34,724 nt of DNA from Ramicandelaber brevisporus (taxonomy: Eukaryota > Kickxellomycota > Ramicandelaberales > Ramicandelaberaceae). Under the pieces are notes generated by a model. It was given only the letters and a program-made list of their open reading frames with translations. It did no database searches and was not told the origin of the DNA. Positions within the stretch are counted from its first letter, which is position 1; each line of letters begins with the position of its first letter. The DNA lies in contig MU602890.1 of NCBI GenBank assembly GCA_025201865.1, forward strand, positions 1,860-36,583. Direction: 5' to 3'. A program made the translations under genes and the position numbers. This document shows, one piece after another, positions 17,920 to 26,930 of the stretch.

Positions 17920-19392
17920 ATGACGGACGACGGCAACAGCAGTGTTGCTCCACCGAGCACACCGCCTCCAGCTTATGAAGCAGTTCCAGCTGCAGCAGCT
18001 TCAGCTCCAGCTCCAGCTTCAGCAACAACAACACCAACGACGGATTCGGCCGAGCCAACACCAGTACCAGCGGCAGCAGAGCCAGTCATTGAACAGACCA
18101 TCTTCACTGCGCCAAGTCGGCCAGCGGTTAAACGCAGTGCTGGTGCACAGATTGTAGGCGGGTTGCGAATGTTTGTAGTTGGCAGTTTTGTCTTTTTGGC
18201 CTCGACGATAATCTGCTTCAGCATGTTTTTGTTTTGGGGAGTTATTCATGTTGATCATGCACTCTATATGAGAATGGTTGCATTCCACAAGAGACTGTAT
18301 TGCAGCGTATTAATTGCCACGTTGCAGGCATTTGGCAGCCCAAAGTTCGAAATTACAAGTGATTATGTTGATGACATTGGCTCCAAATCAGCTACTAAGG
18401 TTGACAACAATAGCTCTGAAGATGAAAACGATGAAGAGATATTGACAGTGAGAGATTTATTGTTGCCGCGCAGTACTGTTGTGGTGGCTAATCATCAAAT
18501 CTACACAGATTGGATCTACATGTGGGTGTTTGCTTACTACGCCAAGTCAGCTGAACACATTGTGATTATGCTCAAGAGTTCGTTAAAGGATTTGCCGATA
18601 TTTGGATGGGGAATGCAGATATTTGAATTCATCTTTTTGGATCGCCGCTGGGCTAATGACAAAGTGACCATTGACAAGCACATTGAGATGATCCACGAAT
18701 CTGAATTACCGACATGGCTGATGTTGTATCCCGAAGGCACTGTTCCATCAGGCAACACTGTGCCAAAGTCACTCAAATATGCCTCTGACAATAAGGTTAG
18801 TCACCCAACAAACCTATTGCTGCCGAGATCAACTGGATTGCATTACACAATTAATCAACTGCGGTCAGATCCACGCATCAAATACTTGACCGACTTGACA
18901 ATTGGATATTCGGGATTGGCAAAGGGAGAGATTCCACATTATATCTACACGATTCCAGGATACTACATGTACAGCGATGCACCTGATACAGTTCATTTCC
19001 ATGTTCGTAAGATTAGAATTGACTCAATCCCAGAAGACGAGGAGGAATTCGCAAAGTGGACTCGGAAACTGTGGATGGACAAAGACGAGCTACTCAATGT
19101 CTTTTATGAAACGGGCAAGTTCCCAGCTGGTGGATTGCATGCAAATAGCCGGAAGATTCAATCTGGTGAGATTGATGCGGCCAGTAATGTAGCTAGCAAG
19201 ACACGGTATCAGTTCAAGGTTCGGACCAAGAACCACGTGTTGATTGAAGTTGGACAGCTGGCATTGCTGGCCATTCCGCAAGTGTTTACGTGGAACCATT
19301 TGCAAGGAATGCTGGGTGATATACTGGGTATCTGGGTGTATGCAGTTATATCATTGACAGTTGTATTGTTGTTTGTAGCTATTAGGCAGTAA
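17920..19392 (+). CDS. 1-acyl-glycerophosphate/lysophospholipid acyltransferase, LCLAT1/AGPAT type, with N-terminal PPxY motif
   Basis: The protein has 490 aa from the ATG at 17920. The N-terminal tail is Pro/Ala/Thr-rich and carries P-P-A-Y at residues 16-19, a WW-domain ligand. A transmembrane segment spans about 73-103. The PlsC-type domain has the H-x4-D motif N-H-Q-I-Y-T-D-W (His192, Asp197) and the substrate-phosphate motif Y-P-E-G-T (270-274). Between the membrane segment and H-x4-D there is an acidic insert near 170-180. One or two hydrophobic segments close the protein (about 445-488). Layout and motifs match the LCLAT1/AGPAT5 branch with Cst26 in yeast, which acylates lysophosphatidic acid, lysophosphatidylinositol or lysocardiolipin at the ER or mitochondria-associated membranes. 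Which lysolipid is used cannot be read here. Confidence 0.9.
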   Translation: MTDDGNSSVAPPSTPPPAYEAVPAAAASAPAPASATTTPTTDSAEPTPVPAAAEPVIEQTIFTAPSRPAVKRSAGAQIVGGLRMFVVGSFVFLASTIICFSMFLFWGVIHVDHALYMRMVAFHKRLYCSVLIATLQAFGSPKFEITSDYVDDIGSKSATKVDNNSSEDENDEEILTVRDLLLPRSTVVVANHQIYTDWIYMWVFAYYAKSAEHIVIMLKSSLKDLPIFGWGMQIFEFIFLDRRWANDKVTIDKHIEMIHESELPTWLMLYPEGTVPSGNTVPKSLKYASDNKVSHPTNLLLPRSTGLHYTINQLRSDPRIKYLTDLTIGYSGLAKGEIPHYIYTIPGYYMYSDAPDTVHFHVRKIRIDSIPEDEEEFAKWTRKLWMDKDELLNVFYETGKFPAGGLHANSRKIQSGEIDAASNVASKTRYQFKVRTKNHVLIEVGQLALLAIPQVFTWNHLQGMLGDILGIWVYAVISLTVVLLFVAIRQ

Positions 19393-19412
19393 TCACAGTC
19401 AAGTTATTATAC

Positions 19413-19418
19413 AATAAA
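19413..19418 (+). terminator. Poly(A) signal of the acyltransferase gene
   Basis: AATAAA lies 21 bases after the stop codon, before a CA-rich tandem repeat. Confidence 0.5.
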
Positions 19419-19425
19419 ACAAAGC

Positions 19426-19463
19426 ACACATCAAACACATCAAACACATCAAACACATCAAAA
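19426..19463. repeat. 10-bp tandem repeat
   Basis: Nearly four perfect copies of the unit ACACATCAAA follow the poly(A) signal of the acyltransferase gene. Confidence 0.88.
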
Positions 19464-19578
19464 CTGACTTATCATTTCGTATAGTTCATTCACTCATTCT
19501 TTATTCTCATTCTCATTATTACTCTCACTCTTTTTTTATACGTTTAATACTCTGGCATACTTTCTACGGCCACTGTAG

Positions 19579-20439
19579 ATGACAAGCGAAAAGTACTACA
19601 GCAGCGGCAGCAATAGCAACCAGTTTGGCAACGAAGCTGGTGACGATGACGACAGTAACGACGACGACAGCTGGGAAGAGATTGCCGGAGCAACCGAACA
19701 GTTACAGCGGCTACTGAGGCGTGGACAGAGCCATCTCCAGGCGAACTTGAACAGCAGTAAGAAGCAGCAAGCTTATGACACTGAAAGCGAACAAACTATT
19801 CAGAAGTGGCTACGGCTAGTGGCATTCTTACCGTCATGTCGCGAGCTGACCAGCATTAACGCGACAGCATTACACAGGTACGACGAAGGAGCGCTAGACA
19901 CGGTCGATGTAGTTTTGAGGCGATTGACTACGAAGCAATCAGTAGCATCAACATTGGCATCCACAACAGCGTCAAAGACTCTTGTTCCGACAACGCGAAT
20001 TGGAACGCAAATTGGAACTAACGTGAATACAGATGGGAAGAAGCGCAGTGGTATTGATGTTGTTGCTGTTGCTGTTATTGCTGTCGATATTGATAGAAAC
20101 TTGGATGTTCGACCTAGCACTTCCGTTATCAATCAAGCTGAATTGATTACAAAACCAATTGCAAAGAACGACGTCAGTTACGAGGATGATAGCATTGCAA
20201 AGGTGGAATGGCCGAAGATTCCTCGCAAAGCAGCTGACAATACAGTCAGTGAAGAAGCTTACATTCTTAAACAGTGTAGAGACAAGCTAAGAAAGGCAGC
20301 GATCTTAAATGATTCGAGGCTGCCTGACATAAGTGATCCAAATTCGCCATATAATCCACGCCCCGGAGACAGTGAATCCACCCGTAGACTTAAAGCACAA
20401 CGGCGCGCTGAACTAATGTCATTTAAGAATATCGCGTGA
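19579..20439 (+). CDS. Hypothetical protein with acidic N-terminus
   Basis: The protein has 286 aa and starts at an ATG directly after a T-rich leader. I do not recognise it. An Asp/Asn-rich acidic tract lies at about 20-31 and is followed by a leucine-rich amphipathic segment (about 38-62) that could form a short coiled coil. The middle (about 115-190) is Thr/Val-rich and of low complexity. The C-terminus (about 205-286) looks the most constrained, with W-P-K-I-P, a Lys/Arg-rich helix around E-A-Y-I-L-K-Q-C-R-D-K-L-R, then P-Y-N-P-R-P-G-D and a basic end. No membrane segment or signal peptide is visible. It is convergent with the SPRY adaptor gene 113 bp downstream. Codon texture and uninterrupted length make a real gene likely. 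Confidence 0.6.
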   Translation: MTSEKYYSSGSNSNQFGNEAGDDDDSNDDDSWEEIAGATEQLQRLLRRGQSHLQANLNSSKKQQAYDTESEQTIQKWLRLVAFLPSCRELTSINATALHRYDEGALDTVDVVLRRLTTKQSVASTLASTTASKTLVPTTRIGTQIGTNVNTDGKKRSGIDVVAVAVIAVDIDRNLDVRPSTSVINQAELITKPIAKNDVSYEDDSIAKVEWPKIPRKAADNTVSEEAYILKQCRDKLRKAAILNDSRLPDISDPNSPYNPRPGDSESTRRLKAQRRAELMSFKNIA

Positions 20440-20551
20440 TTGAAAAGTTTTATTTAAAAAGTAAAAGATAGATAGAAAGATAGAAAGTTTATTGATATGC
20501 TCAATTAGAAGTTGTACAGGGAGGATGAGAGGGTGTAGCAGTGGTTGTGAT

Positions 20552-22294
20552 TCAAGTTGCAGAGGTAGCAGTTGGCGAGATGGCATCGGCTGCGGCTTCG
20601 TCTTCATTCTCGTGGTGCTGCAACTGTGGTTGTGATTGTGATAGTGATGGCGGCTGTGGTTGCTGTTCATCTTCATTGATGGGAATACGTACATCATCAG
20701 ATGCTTGTTCCGGTGGCTGATACAATGGAAGTGGCTCTTCATCACGTCGGCATCTTCCCAGCAATCCCCATTTTCTCAATTGAGCCGCTCTACAAATGAA
20801 CGCTTCCTGGCCAAAGTTCACTGCCAGCGAGCATCCAACATCACCCGTGAATGATACTGCCGGGAATGGTCGATACTTGCGATGAATTGGACATAACTGC
20901 ACAGTTCCGGCCAGAGCACCATTGACTGTGAAGAATACCTTCCCAGACTTGGCGCGGAATCCGCATCCAATGATATCGCCCTCGCTGAATGACAATAGAG
21001 TTGTTGTGGCTGGGATGGTCTGCGAGTTTCTGAAGATTGTGCCATTGTTATGAATTCCGACGGAATATCGATTGAAGCCGACATGTCTCCATTCTGGGTA
21101 TGGCCGAGAGACGAGACCAATTGCAACTGTAGATGCTGTTGGAGATGGGAGCGACATCACTTTCACCTCGAAGTAAACCACATTGCGGTCAGCCAGTGGG
21201 AGAGGCAGGCGTGACACAACGTTGATTGGTGGCATGTAGTGTTCCTTGTCTTCGTCGGTGCATGGTGGTCGAACCCGAGGGTTGAACTCAATCTCGGATC
21301 CGCTAGCCACCTCAATGCCGCTTAAAGGTGGAGGGACGAATGACCATGCTCGAATGCCCTCCTGTACCATCAACGCTTGTTCGCTTGCCATCAATCCTGG
21401 AGTCTCAACCACTTCTGGCTGCTCAGTGACCGCTGTTGCCGTTGCTGTAGCTGCTGTTGCTGTTGCTGTAGCTGCCGCCGTATGATCAGTGTGATTGTGG
21501 ATGTTAAAGTGATGCCACGTATCGGACGACCCATCATTCTCATCGTTCTCATCAATAGTACTGTTGCTGCAGCTGTGGTTGTGATGATGGTACCAGCTGA
21601 ATCTTGATGCGTTACCATGGGTCTCCTTCTTTGGATACGCTGGCGGTGGCGGCAATAAATCAACACCTGTAACTGGCACAACTTCATGATGCTCATCAAA
21701 CTTTGTCTGTGGCATTGGTAAACACATCCGTTCAAAACACAGCGCCTTAATGTATCCTTTACGCTCCTGTTGCGACGGAATCAGTTTGGCCAGCTTACCT
21801 TCATCTACAATATCGGTAGCTCGAGTCTCTTGCCAGATTGGATCCACCTCGTGTCCACCATCAAGTGTCTTCCAAGTCTTCTTGAGCGGGTGCGGAATTG
21901 GTGATGCGCAGGATGGCCGGATAGCCTTTTGGCCAGGTGCGTACAATGTGCCAAGCAGCGCATTGTTTGATGTACCGACTGTGGCTGCTTCAGTGTGCTG
22001 ATGCTCGCGCTCGGCCGCGGCTGCAGAGGGACTCAAGCGCAAGTAAAGGGAACGAATCAAACTGAGAGAGCGAACGGAACAGCAGACGACGAAAAGGACT
22101 GTGATACCGAGACTGCAGATGAGGACAATGGTTGTTACCATGTTCGAGTTGGCTTCTTGGGGGTTGTAGTGTGCGCCTGTGCTCACCTGTGCAGCTGTTG
22201 TTGCAATTGTAGAGTTGGCAACAGGAAGAGAACTTGGGCTGGCTGTGGCGCTCGGCAGCTCAGGGTTGATTGGTGGCGATGGAATAAACGGCAT
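20552..22294 (-). CDS. SPRY-domain single-pass membrane protein, Ssh4/Ear1-like Rsp5 adaptor (copy 1)
   Basis: The protein has 580 aa from the first ATG (22294). The frame is open upstream to a TAA at about 22480 but only through Pro/Ser codons with no ATG. A short Ser/Thr/Ala-rich outer segment precedes one transmembrane helix at about 51-73. A cytosolic SPRY domain lies at about 365-507, with Y-F-E-V-K-V, G-L-V-S-R-P-Y-P-E-W-R-H-V-G-F, Y-S-V-G-I-H, G-D-I-I-G-C-G and F-F-T-V-N-G. PY motifs flank it: P-P-A-Y near residue 217 and L-P-L-Y after the SPRY domain near 530. This combination defines fungal Ssh4/Ear1, which sit on endosome and vacuole membranes and recruit the Rsp5 ubiquitin ligase to membrane cargo. 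His/Asn- and Ala/Thr-rich spacers lie near 230-280. A paralogue follows upstream. Confidence 0.82.
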   Translation of the reverse strand: MPFIPSPPINPELPSATASPSSLPVANSTIATTAAQVSTGAHYNPQEANSNMVTTIVLICSLGITVLFVVCCSVRSLSLIRSLYLRLSPSAAAAEREHQHTEAATVGTSNNALLGTLYAPGQKAIRPSCASPIPHPLKKTWKTLDGGHEVDPIWQETRATDIVDEGKLAKLIPSQQERKGYIKALCFERMCLPMPQTKFDEHHEVVPVTGVDLLPPPPAYPKKETHGNASRFSWYHHHNHSCSNSTIDENDENDGSSDTWHHFNIHNHTDHTAAATATATAATATATAVTEQPEVVETPGLMASEQALMVQEGIRAWSFVPPPLSGIEVASGSEIEFNPRVRPPCTDEDKEHYMPPINVVSRLPLPLADRNVVYFEVKVMSLPSPTASTVAIGLVSRPYPEWRHVGFNRYSVGIHNNGTIFRNSQTIPATTTLLSFSEGDIIGCGFRAKSGKVFFTVNGALAGTVQLCPIHRKYRPFPAVSFTGDVGCSLAVNFGQEAFICRAAQLRKWGLLGRCRRDEEPLPLYQPPEQASDDVRIPINEDEQQPQPPSLSQSQPQLQHHENEDEAAADAISPTATSAT

Positions 22295-23075
22295 GATATG
22301 TGTTGTTGAAGCTGAAGTTTCTGTTGTTGTTGTTGGTGGTGGTGGTACTGGTGGTAGTGGTGGTGGTAGTGGTGGTGGTACTGGTTGTGAGAAGCTGTGA
22401 TTGTTATCAAGGAAACGCTCCGAGAAAGCGAAAGGCAAGGGGAAAGATGAAGGTGAAAGTGAAGGCGAAGGTGGGGGTTATAAAATACGAGTGGCAATCA
22501 AACCAATGCTGGCTTCGGCTTTGTTTTTGGCGCTTGCGCCGTCTGTTGCGGCCGCTCTGTGGCACACAAACATCACTGATTTTCGGTTCGAACGGAATCT
22601 AACAATGCCGCTTGAGCCGAAAATTGGCACTGTTGTATTCCGGTGAAACACCAACCACGTCGCTTCCCCTCCCCTTCAGTACAATTCCTTCCGAGTGACA
22701 CAAACCAAGACTTGCCCCAAGCGCTACACTGCATGAAGTGTGTGAACCGATGTGGCTCTACAAGTTTATTATAGCATCGCCAATGGCCAGTGTCCGAGCA
22801 TAATGACTACACTCGGAATCTGGAATGAACCAGCCAGTCTCATTCAAATCAACGAAGCATGGTGTTTGAAAGAACCATTGCCATCCAATCAACTGTTTCT
22901 CATTCTTGCACCACTACCTCATCGGGGACAGCTCTCTCGTTATTCGCACGTGGTGATCTGACCGTTAATGGTGGCCATTGCTCCAGCGTGAGGGATGCTG
23001 GAGTATGACATCCTCACCAAGGGAGAGCTAGCTATGCAAAAAAGGATAAATATTAAGTTGTGCAAGTAGTTTTAT
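22295..23075. other. Intergenic region between the two SPRY adaptor genes
   Basis: This 781-bp gap lies between two minus-strand genes. It holds a GGT-rich tract (about 22325-22382, proline codons on the minus strand), a TATA-like motif, a 46-codon plus-strand frame at 22506-22646 with a signal-peptide-like start, a 52-codon frame at 22803-22961, and a 7-bp-stem hairpin near 22980-23003. None is convincing as a gene. Confidence 0.5.
22479..22487 (+). promoter_or_regulatory. TATA-box-like element
   Basis: TATAAAATA on the plus strand, between the two SPRY genes. No convincing plus-strand gene follows within 580 bp, so its use is uncertain; it may serve a short transcript or lie in the copy-1 promoter by chance. 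Confidence 0.25.
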
Positions 23076-24848
23076 TTAATGAGGATACGCGGGAGGTGGA
23101 GGGGGAGGAGGAGTCAGAAGATTCCAGGGATTGTCAACTAGTACAGAATGCCGTAGGTTATTGGAGTTAGATGGGGATGGCTGTTCATCAGACGATGATA
23201 GATCGCCCAGTGCATTCATGCGTTCAGGATCATGCTGTGGTAGTTGGATTGGCTGATGGAGATGCAGTTGCACAGAAGTCGACGATGCCTCTGAGCTCGA
23301 AACAGATGCAATTGGCAGCACATCGTCAGACGACAGCAATAGAGACCCGCGGTTGTCACCATACGCTGGCGGCGGCGACATGGCGCCTTCCAACGCGGCG
23401 AACCCCCATTTCTTGACATTGGCTTCAACAAACACAAATCCAACCTGACCAACATTGACGGAAACGCGCGCTGGACCGTTGACTGCGGACACTGTTGGGA
23501 AGAGGTCGTAGTGGATGCCTGTGATGACTGTCCGGAACCGGCGGCCGTTGCGAGTAAAGAAGAGAGTGCCGTTGTTGGGCTGGTAGCCAATGCCGATAAT
23601 GTCGTTCTCGTTGCACGGCTCACCAACGGGCAGCATGCAGAATGGACTGTCCTGGAAAACGTTGCCAGTGTCGGTGAAGAAGCCAATGCTGTACTTGTTC
23701 CAGCCGCATGCTCTCCACAGTGGATATGGCTTTGTAGACACACCAACTACGACGGTTGTGCCAAGAGGCAATGATGCCAGCTTGACTTCAAAGTAATACG
23801 TGGATTCGATGCGTGGAATGGGCAGATTAGACTGGACAGTGACAGGAGCGGCAGGTTCCATCTCAGGTTCCTGCGCTGCTGCGTTGAATACAACATCCAT
23901 CCGTTCCACGACTGAAACTTGAGTGGCTTGAGTTGCGTCCACGACCATCTCCCAGGCTGCAACTCCATAGTCCAGAATGGCTTGCTGCTGGTCGTCTGTT
24001 ATAGATGTCGGGACACTGCCAAATGGATGTGCCCGCTCATACGCCAAAGACCGCTCATGCATTTCACGCTCGTACTCGCTGTTGAAATGCTCTGGCAGCA
24101 TCACCGGCCCAGTCAGTGGCGACGATCCAGATATAGGCCGCTTTGCCATTGCTGCAGCTGATGCCGACGCAGTGCCAGTGCGTCGCCGAGCTCTAACTTC
24201 CGCATCGGAATCTCTTCGCACTAATGTTGAGGACCCAGATCGATGTCCATCACTGGTGTGAGCGTACACTTCGCTCATTTGCTGAGATGATGGGGAGGGC
24301 ATCGAATCTACTGGATAAGAATACTGCGAATGTGCAACAGCAGACATTTGCTTGTCCATCTGTCTCGAAACACAGCAGTGGAAGAGCAAGCAGCCAGCCA
24401 TGATGGCGAATGAGGATCCGATTGCAATTGCAACTGTGCGGCCTGTGGTGGATGAGCGTTTATCCGATGCAGAGTCTGGGGAAGAGGACGACGACGATCT
24501 TGAGTTTTTTGTGAATGCCGAGCGTGGCTTGGCTGCTGGTGGCTTGGAGTTGGTTTTTCCATCGTCTTCATCTTGGTAGTTATCACTGCCGCCAAATTCA
24601 GCTACATCGTCATCATCATCGCCGTCGTCGTCATCAAATTCATCACGCTCATCATGCTCGTCGTGATTGCGGCCAATGTGAACTGGTGTAGACTTGGAGC
24701 TAGACACGTGGCGATTGCGTCCAACATCTCGGTCGGATTTTGCAACGACAACCAATGTTCCACTGAAGAATTGGAGCAGAAGAGGCAGCACAATAACAAG
24801 CAAAAGGGCAAGTCGTTGCCATCTCAAGCGTGCGTCTCCTCTGGTCAT
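23076..24848 (-). CDS. SPRY-domain membrane protein, Ssh4/Ear1-like Rsp5 adaptor (copy 2)
   Basis: The protein has 590 aa and starts at an ATG. It has an N-terminal hydrophobic segment (about 12-37, signal peptide or anchor), a strongly acidic outer region (about 62-95, Asp/Glu runs), then a transmembrane helix at about 137-158. The SPRY domain spans about 349-483, with Y-Y-F-E-V-K-L, G-V-S-T-K-P-Y-P-L-W-R-A-C-G-W, Y-S-I-G-F and G-I-G-Y-Q-P-N-N-G-T-L-F-F-T-R-N-G-R. PY motifs are P-P-A-Y near 494 and a proline run ending P-P-A-Y at the very C-terminus. Layout and SPRY sequence match copy 1, so the two are paralogues in tandem, now diverged outside the domain. The expected role is endosomal or vacuolar recruitment of Rsp5 for sorting of membrane proteins. 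Confidence 0.82.
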   Translation of the reverse strand: MTRGDARLRWQRLALLLVIVLPLLLQFFSGTLVVVAKSDRDVGRNRHVSSSKSTPVHIGRNHDEHDERDEFDDDDGDDDDDVAEFGGSDNYQDEDDGKTNSKPPAAKPRSAFTKNSRSSSSSSPDSASDKRSSTTGRTVAIAIGSSFAIMAGCLLFHCCVSRQMDKQMSAVAHSQYSYPVDSMPSPSSQQMSEVYAHTSDGHRSGSSTLVRRDSDAEVRARRRTGTASASAAAMAKRPISGSSPLTGPVMLPEHFNSEYEREMHERSLAYERAHPFGSVPTSITDDQQQAILDYGVAAWEMVVDATQATQVSVVERMDVVFNAAAQEPEMEPAAPVTVQSNLPIPRIESTYYFEVKLASLPLGTTVVVGVSTKPYPLWRACGWNKYSIGFFTDTGNVFQDSPFCMLPVGEPCNENDIIGIGYQPNNGTLFFTRNGRRFRTVITGIHYDLFPTVSAVNGPARVSVNVGQVGFVFVEANVKKWGFAALEGAMSPPPAYGDNRGSLLLSSDDVLPIASVSSSEASSTSVQLHLHQPIQLPQHDPERMNALGDLSSSDEQPSPSNSNNLRHSVLVDNPWNLLTPPPPPPPAYPH

Positions 24849-25668
24849 CTCTCTGTCTGTAAAGTAAAGTTAAAAAAAATGAAGTGAATGCAAATATGAA
24901 GTGCTTTTGCTTGGTGAATGCTGAGTGCGGGAAGTGAGGGAAGGAGGACAGTGCGGCAAAGCAAAGCAAAGCAGGGTGTATGCTTGTGTGGTGCAAGTAA
25001 AAAAAAAAATGGTGATAGTGTGTGACGAAGGTGAGTGTGCGAGTATAGGGAAAAAGGGAAGGGAAGAGAAGAGAAGAAAACGAAAAACGAGGAAGCACAC
25101 AGAGCACGGCCAGCGAGCGGCTGCTTCGTTTGAGAACATTAGAAAGCCCCCAGGCCAGACCAAACTAGACCCAGCTCGCGTCGGGTGGGGTGGACCCGTG
25201 GCTTTCTGCCATTGAGAGAGGTCTGGTGCACGATTTTATTGGCTGACTTGAACGGGCCAATGCGCGGCTAGCATACTCCGATCTGTGGAATCATTAATAA
25301 ACAAAAAATAAAGTGTAGAAAAATTATGATTTAAAAGAGCGTGTGTTTGTGTGTGTGACGCCTCATTTTAAGGTTGAATTGGAGCAGTCGGTAGTGGTGT
25401 GTTGTCTGACTTGCAGGAACCACGTGACTGTTGCAGGTTGCAGTTAATGCCACCGCGTCGAGTGAATCATATGCACTATCGATGGCGACTCGGTGTCCAC
25501 CAGCCAATAGCAGCACAGCCGCCCGTGACAATCCTTGCGCACTTGAAATTGTAGTCGAACAGACAGCGGCTGTTCTCGGGGAAGAGGAGGGGACAAGGTT
25601 CGCTTCATCTTCCAACACCTCTACAGAAAAAAGTAACAAAAAGAATAAACTCAAAGGAGAAGCGCGAG
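24849..25668. other. Divergent promoter region between SPRY copy 2 and the ODC1-like gene
   Basis: The gap holds a long purine-rich stretch (about 25050-25100), two oppositely oriented CCAAT pentamers at 25238-25261, an AT-rich stretch near 25290-25335 and a (GT)n tract near 25345. Open frames here on either strand look like shadows of composition and run into the ODC1 exon and intron. Confidence 0.55.
25238..25261. promoter_or_regulatory. Pair of CCAAT boxes in opposite orientation
   Basis: ATTGG at 25238-25242 and CCAAT at 25257-25261, between divergent genes. A CCAAT-binding (Hap) complex site is plausible for a mitochondrial-carrier gene, but this is motif-only evidence. Confidence 0.3.
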
Positions 25669-26806
25669 ATGTCCACAACCACAACAGCAGCACCGGCAGC
25701 AGCAGCGCCAGCACCATCGGCAGCAGCAGCAGCAACCACTGCGCCACCAGCGGTGAAGCGTACGTTGAACTTGCTCCCCACGCCCGAAACAAAGTGAACA
25801 GAGCACACGAGATATTAATGATTCACTTCAGCCACAGAACCTCGCGGGTTTGCACTGACATTCTTTATCTATTTGCTTTGCTACTGCGTTGCTCTGTTGT
25901 TCTGTTTTTCTGACTACCATGACTTGAACAGCACTGCCATTCCACTTCCAATTCTTTGCTGGTGCCGTTGCCGGCGTGAGCGAAATCCTGCTCATGTACC
26001 CGCTCGACACTGTCAAGACTCGCATGCAGCTCCAAATCGGCAAGGGCGGTGCTGACGGCTACAACTCCGTGTTTGGCACACTGCGCAGCATCGTCGCCAA
26101 GGAGGGCTTCGCCCGGTTATATCGTGGCATTCTCCCACCAATCATCATGGAAGCCCCGAAGCGTGCCATCAAATTCTCTGCAAACGAGCAGTTTGGCCAG
26201 ATTTACCGCAAGCAGTTCAACATGCCTGTGATGACCCAGGGCTTGTCCATTCTCACTGGTGTTAGCGCCGGTGTGACCGAGGCATTTGTGGTCACTCCCT
26301 TCGAGCTTGTCAAGATTCGCTTGCAGGACAAGGCCAATGCTGCCCTGTACAGCGGCACCAGCGATGCCCTGCGAAAGATCCTGAAGAATGAGGGTCCACT
26401 TGCCTTCTACAACGGTCTCGAGGCAACCATCTGGCGACATGGTCTGTGGAACGGCGGCTACTTTGGATTCATCCATGCCGTGCGCTCGAAGCTGCCCAAG
26501 GCCGAGACCAAGACTCAGGAGAAGCTCTACGGATTTATTGCCGGTGCCCTTGGTGGCACTTTTGGCACAATTCTGAACACGCCAACTGATGTCGTAAAGA
26601 CCAGAGTGCAAAACCAGAAACCAAGCGATCCGGTGCGCAAGTACAACTGGACCATTCCAGCAGTCGCGACGATTGCAAAGGAAGAAGGTGTTGCGGCATT
26701 GTACAAGGGATTCGTACCGAAGGTGCTGCGTCTCGGACCAGGTGGCGGTGTTTTGCTTGTAGTGTTTGAGACGGTCAGCGAACTCCTGCGCAAGTACGCT
26801 ATGTAA
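25669..26806 (+). CDS. ODC1: Mitochondrial 2-oxodicarboxylate carrier (SLC25A21/Odc1 family), two exons
   Basis: This is a spliced gene: exon 1 at 25669-25759 (ATG plus 30 codons and one base) and exon 2 at 25932-26806, giving about 321 aa. Exon 1 codes an Ala/Thr/Pro-rich N-terminus; joining restores P-L-P-F-H-F-Q-F-F-A-G, the expected start of the first carrier repeat. Three SLC25 repeats carry the signatures P-L-D-T-V-K-T-R, P-F-E-L-V-K-I-R and P-T-D-V-V-K-T-R, with six membrane helices. The sequence between the signatures, including V-S-E-I-L-L-M-Y in helix 1 and N-G-G-Y-F-G in the fourth helix region, is that of the 2-oxodicarboxylate branch. It should exchange 2-oxoadipate and 2-oxoglutarate across the inner mitochondrial membrane, linked to lysine metabolism. 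Confidence 0.92.
25760..25931 (+). other. Intron of the ODC1-like gene
   Basis: A 172-nt GT-AG intron in phase 1: donor GTACGT at 25760, acceptor ACAG ending at 25931, with a CTGAC branch-like motif about 16 nt before the acceptor. The splice is supported because the reading frame and the conserved P-L-P-F start of the carrier domain are restored exactly. Confidence 0.88.
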
Positions 26807-26930
26807 ATGTTCTTTTGTTGATCTTTAATAACTATTTCATGACTTAATAATAATAATAATAATGTTTGATAATTGTGATGAAGTAGGTGGCGTCTATGAA
26901 AGGTGGAGGGAGATGTATAGAAGGGGGAGT

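Noticed and set aside
19426-19463. Regular short repeats considered as a CRISPR-like array
   Set aside because: The 10-bp units are directly adjacent with no spacers; it is a simple tandem repeat in a eukaryotic 3' flank.
22980-23003. Short hairpin considered as an RNA gene or tRNA remnant
   Set aside because: Only a 7-bp stem is present, without tRNA A/B boxes or wider folding support.
25431-25913. Plus-strand frame of 160 codons before the ODC1-like gene
   Set aside because: It crosses leader, exon 1 in another frame and the intron; the spliced carrier model explains the region better.
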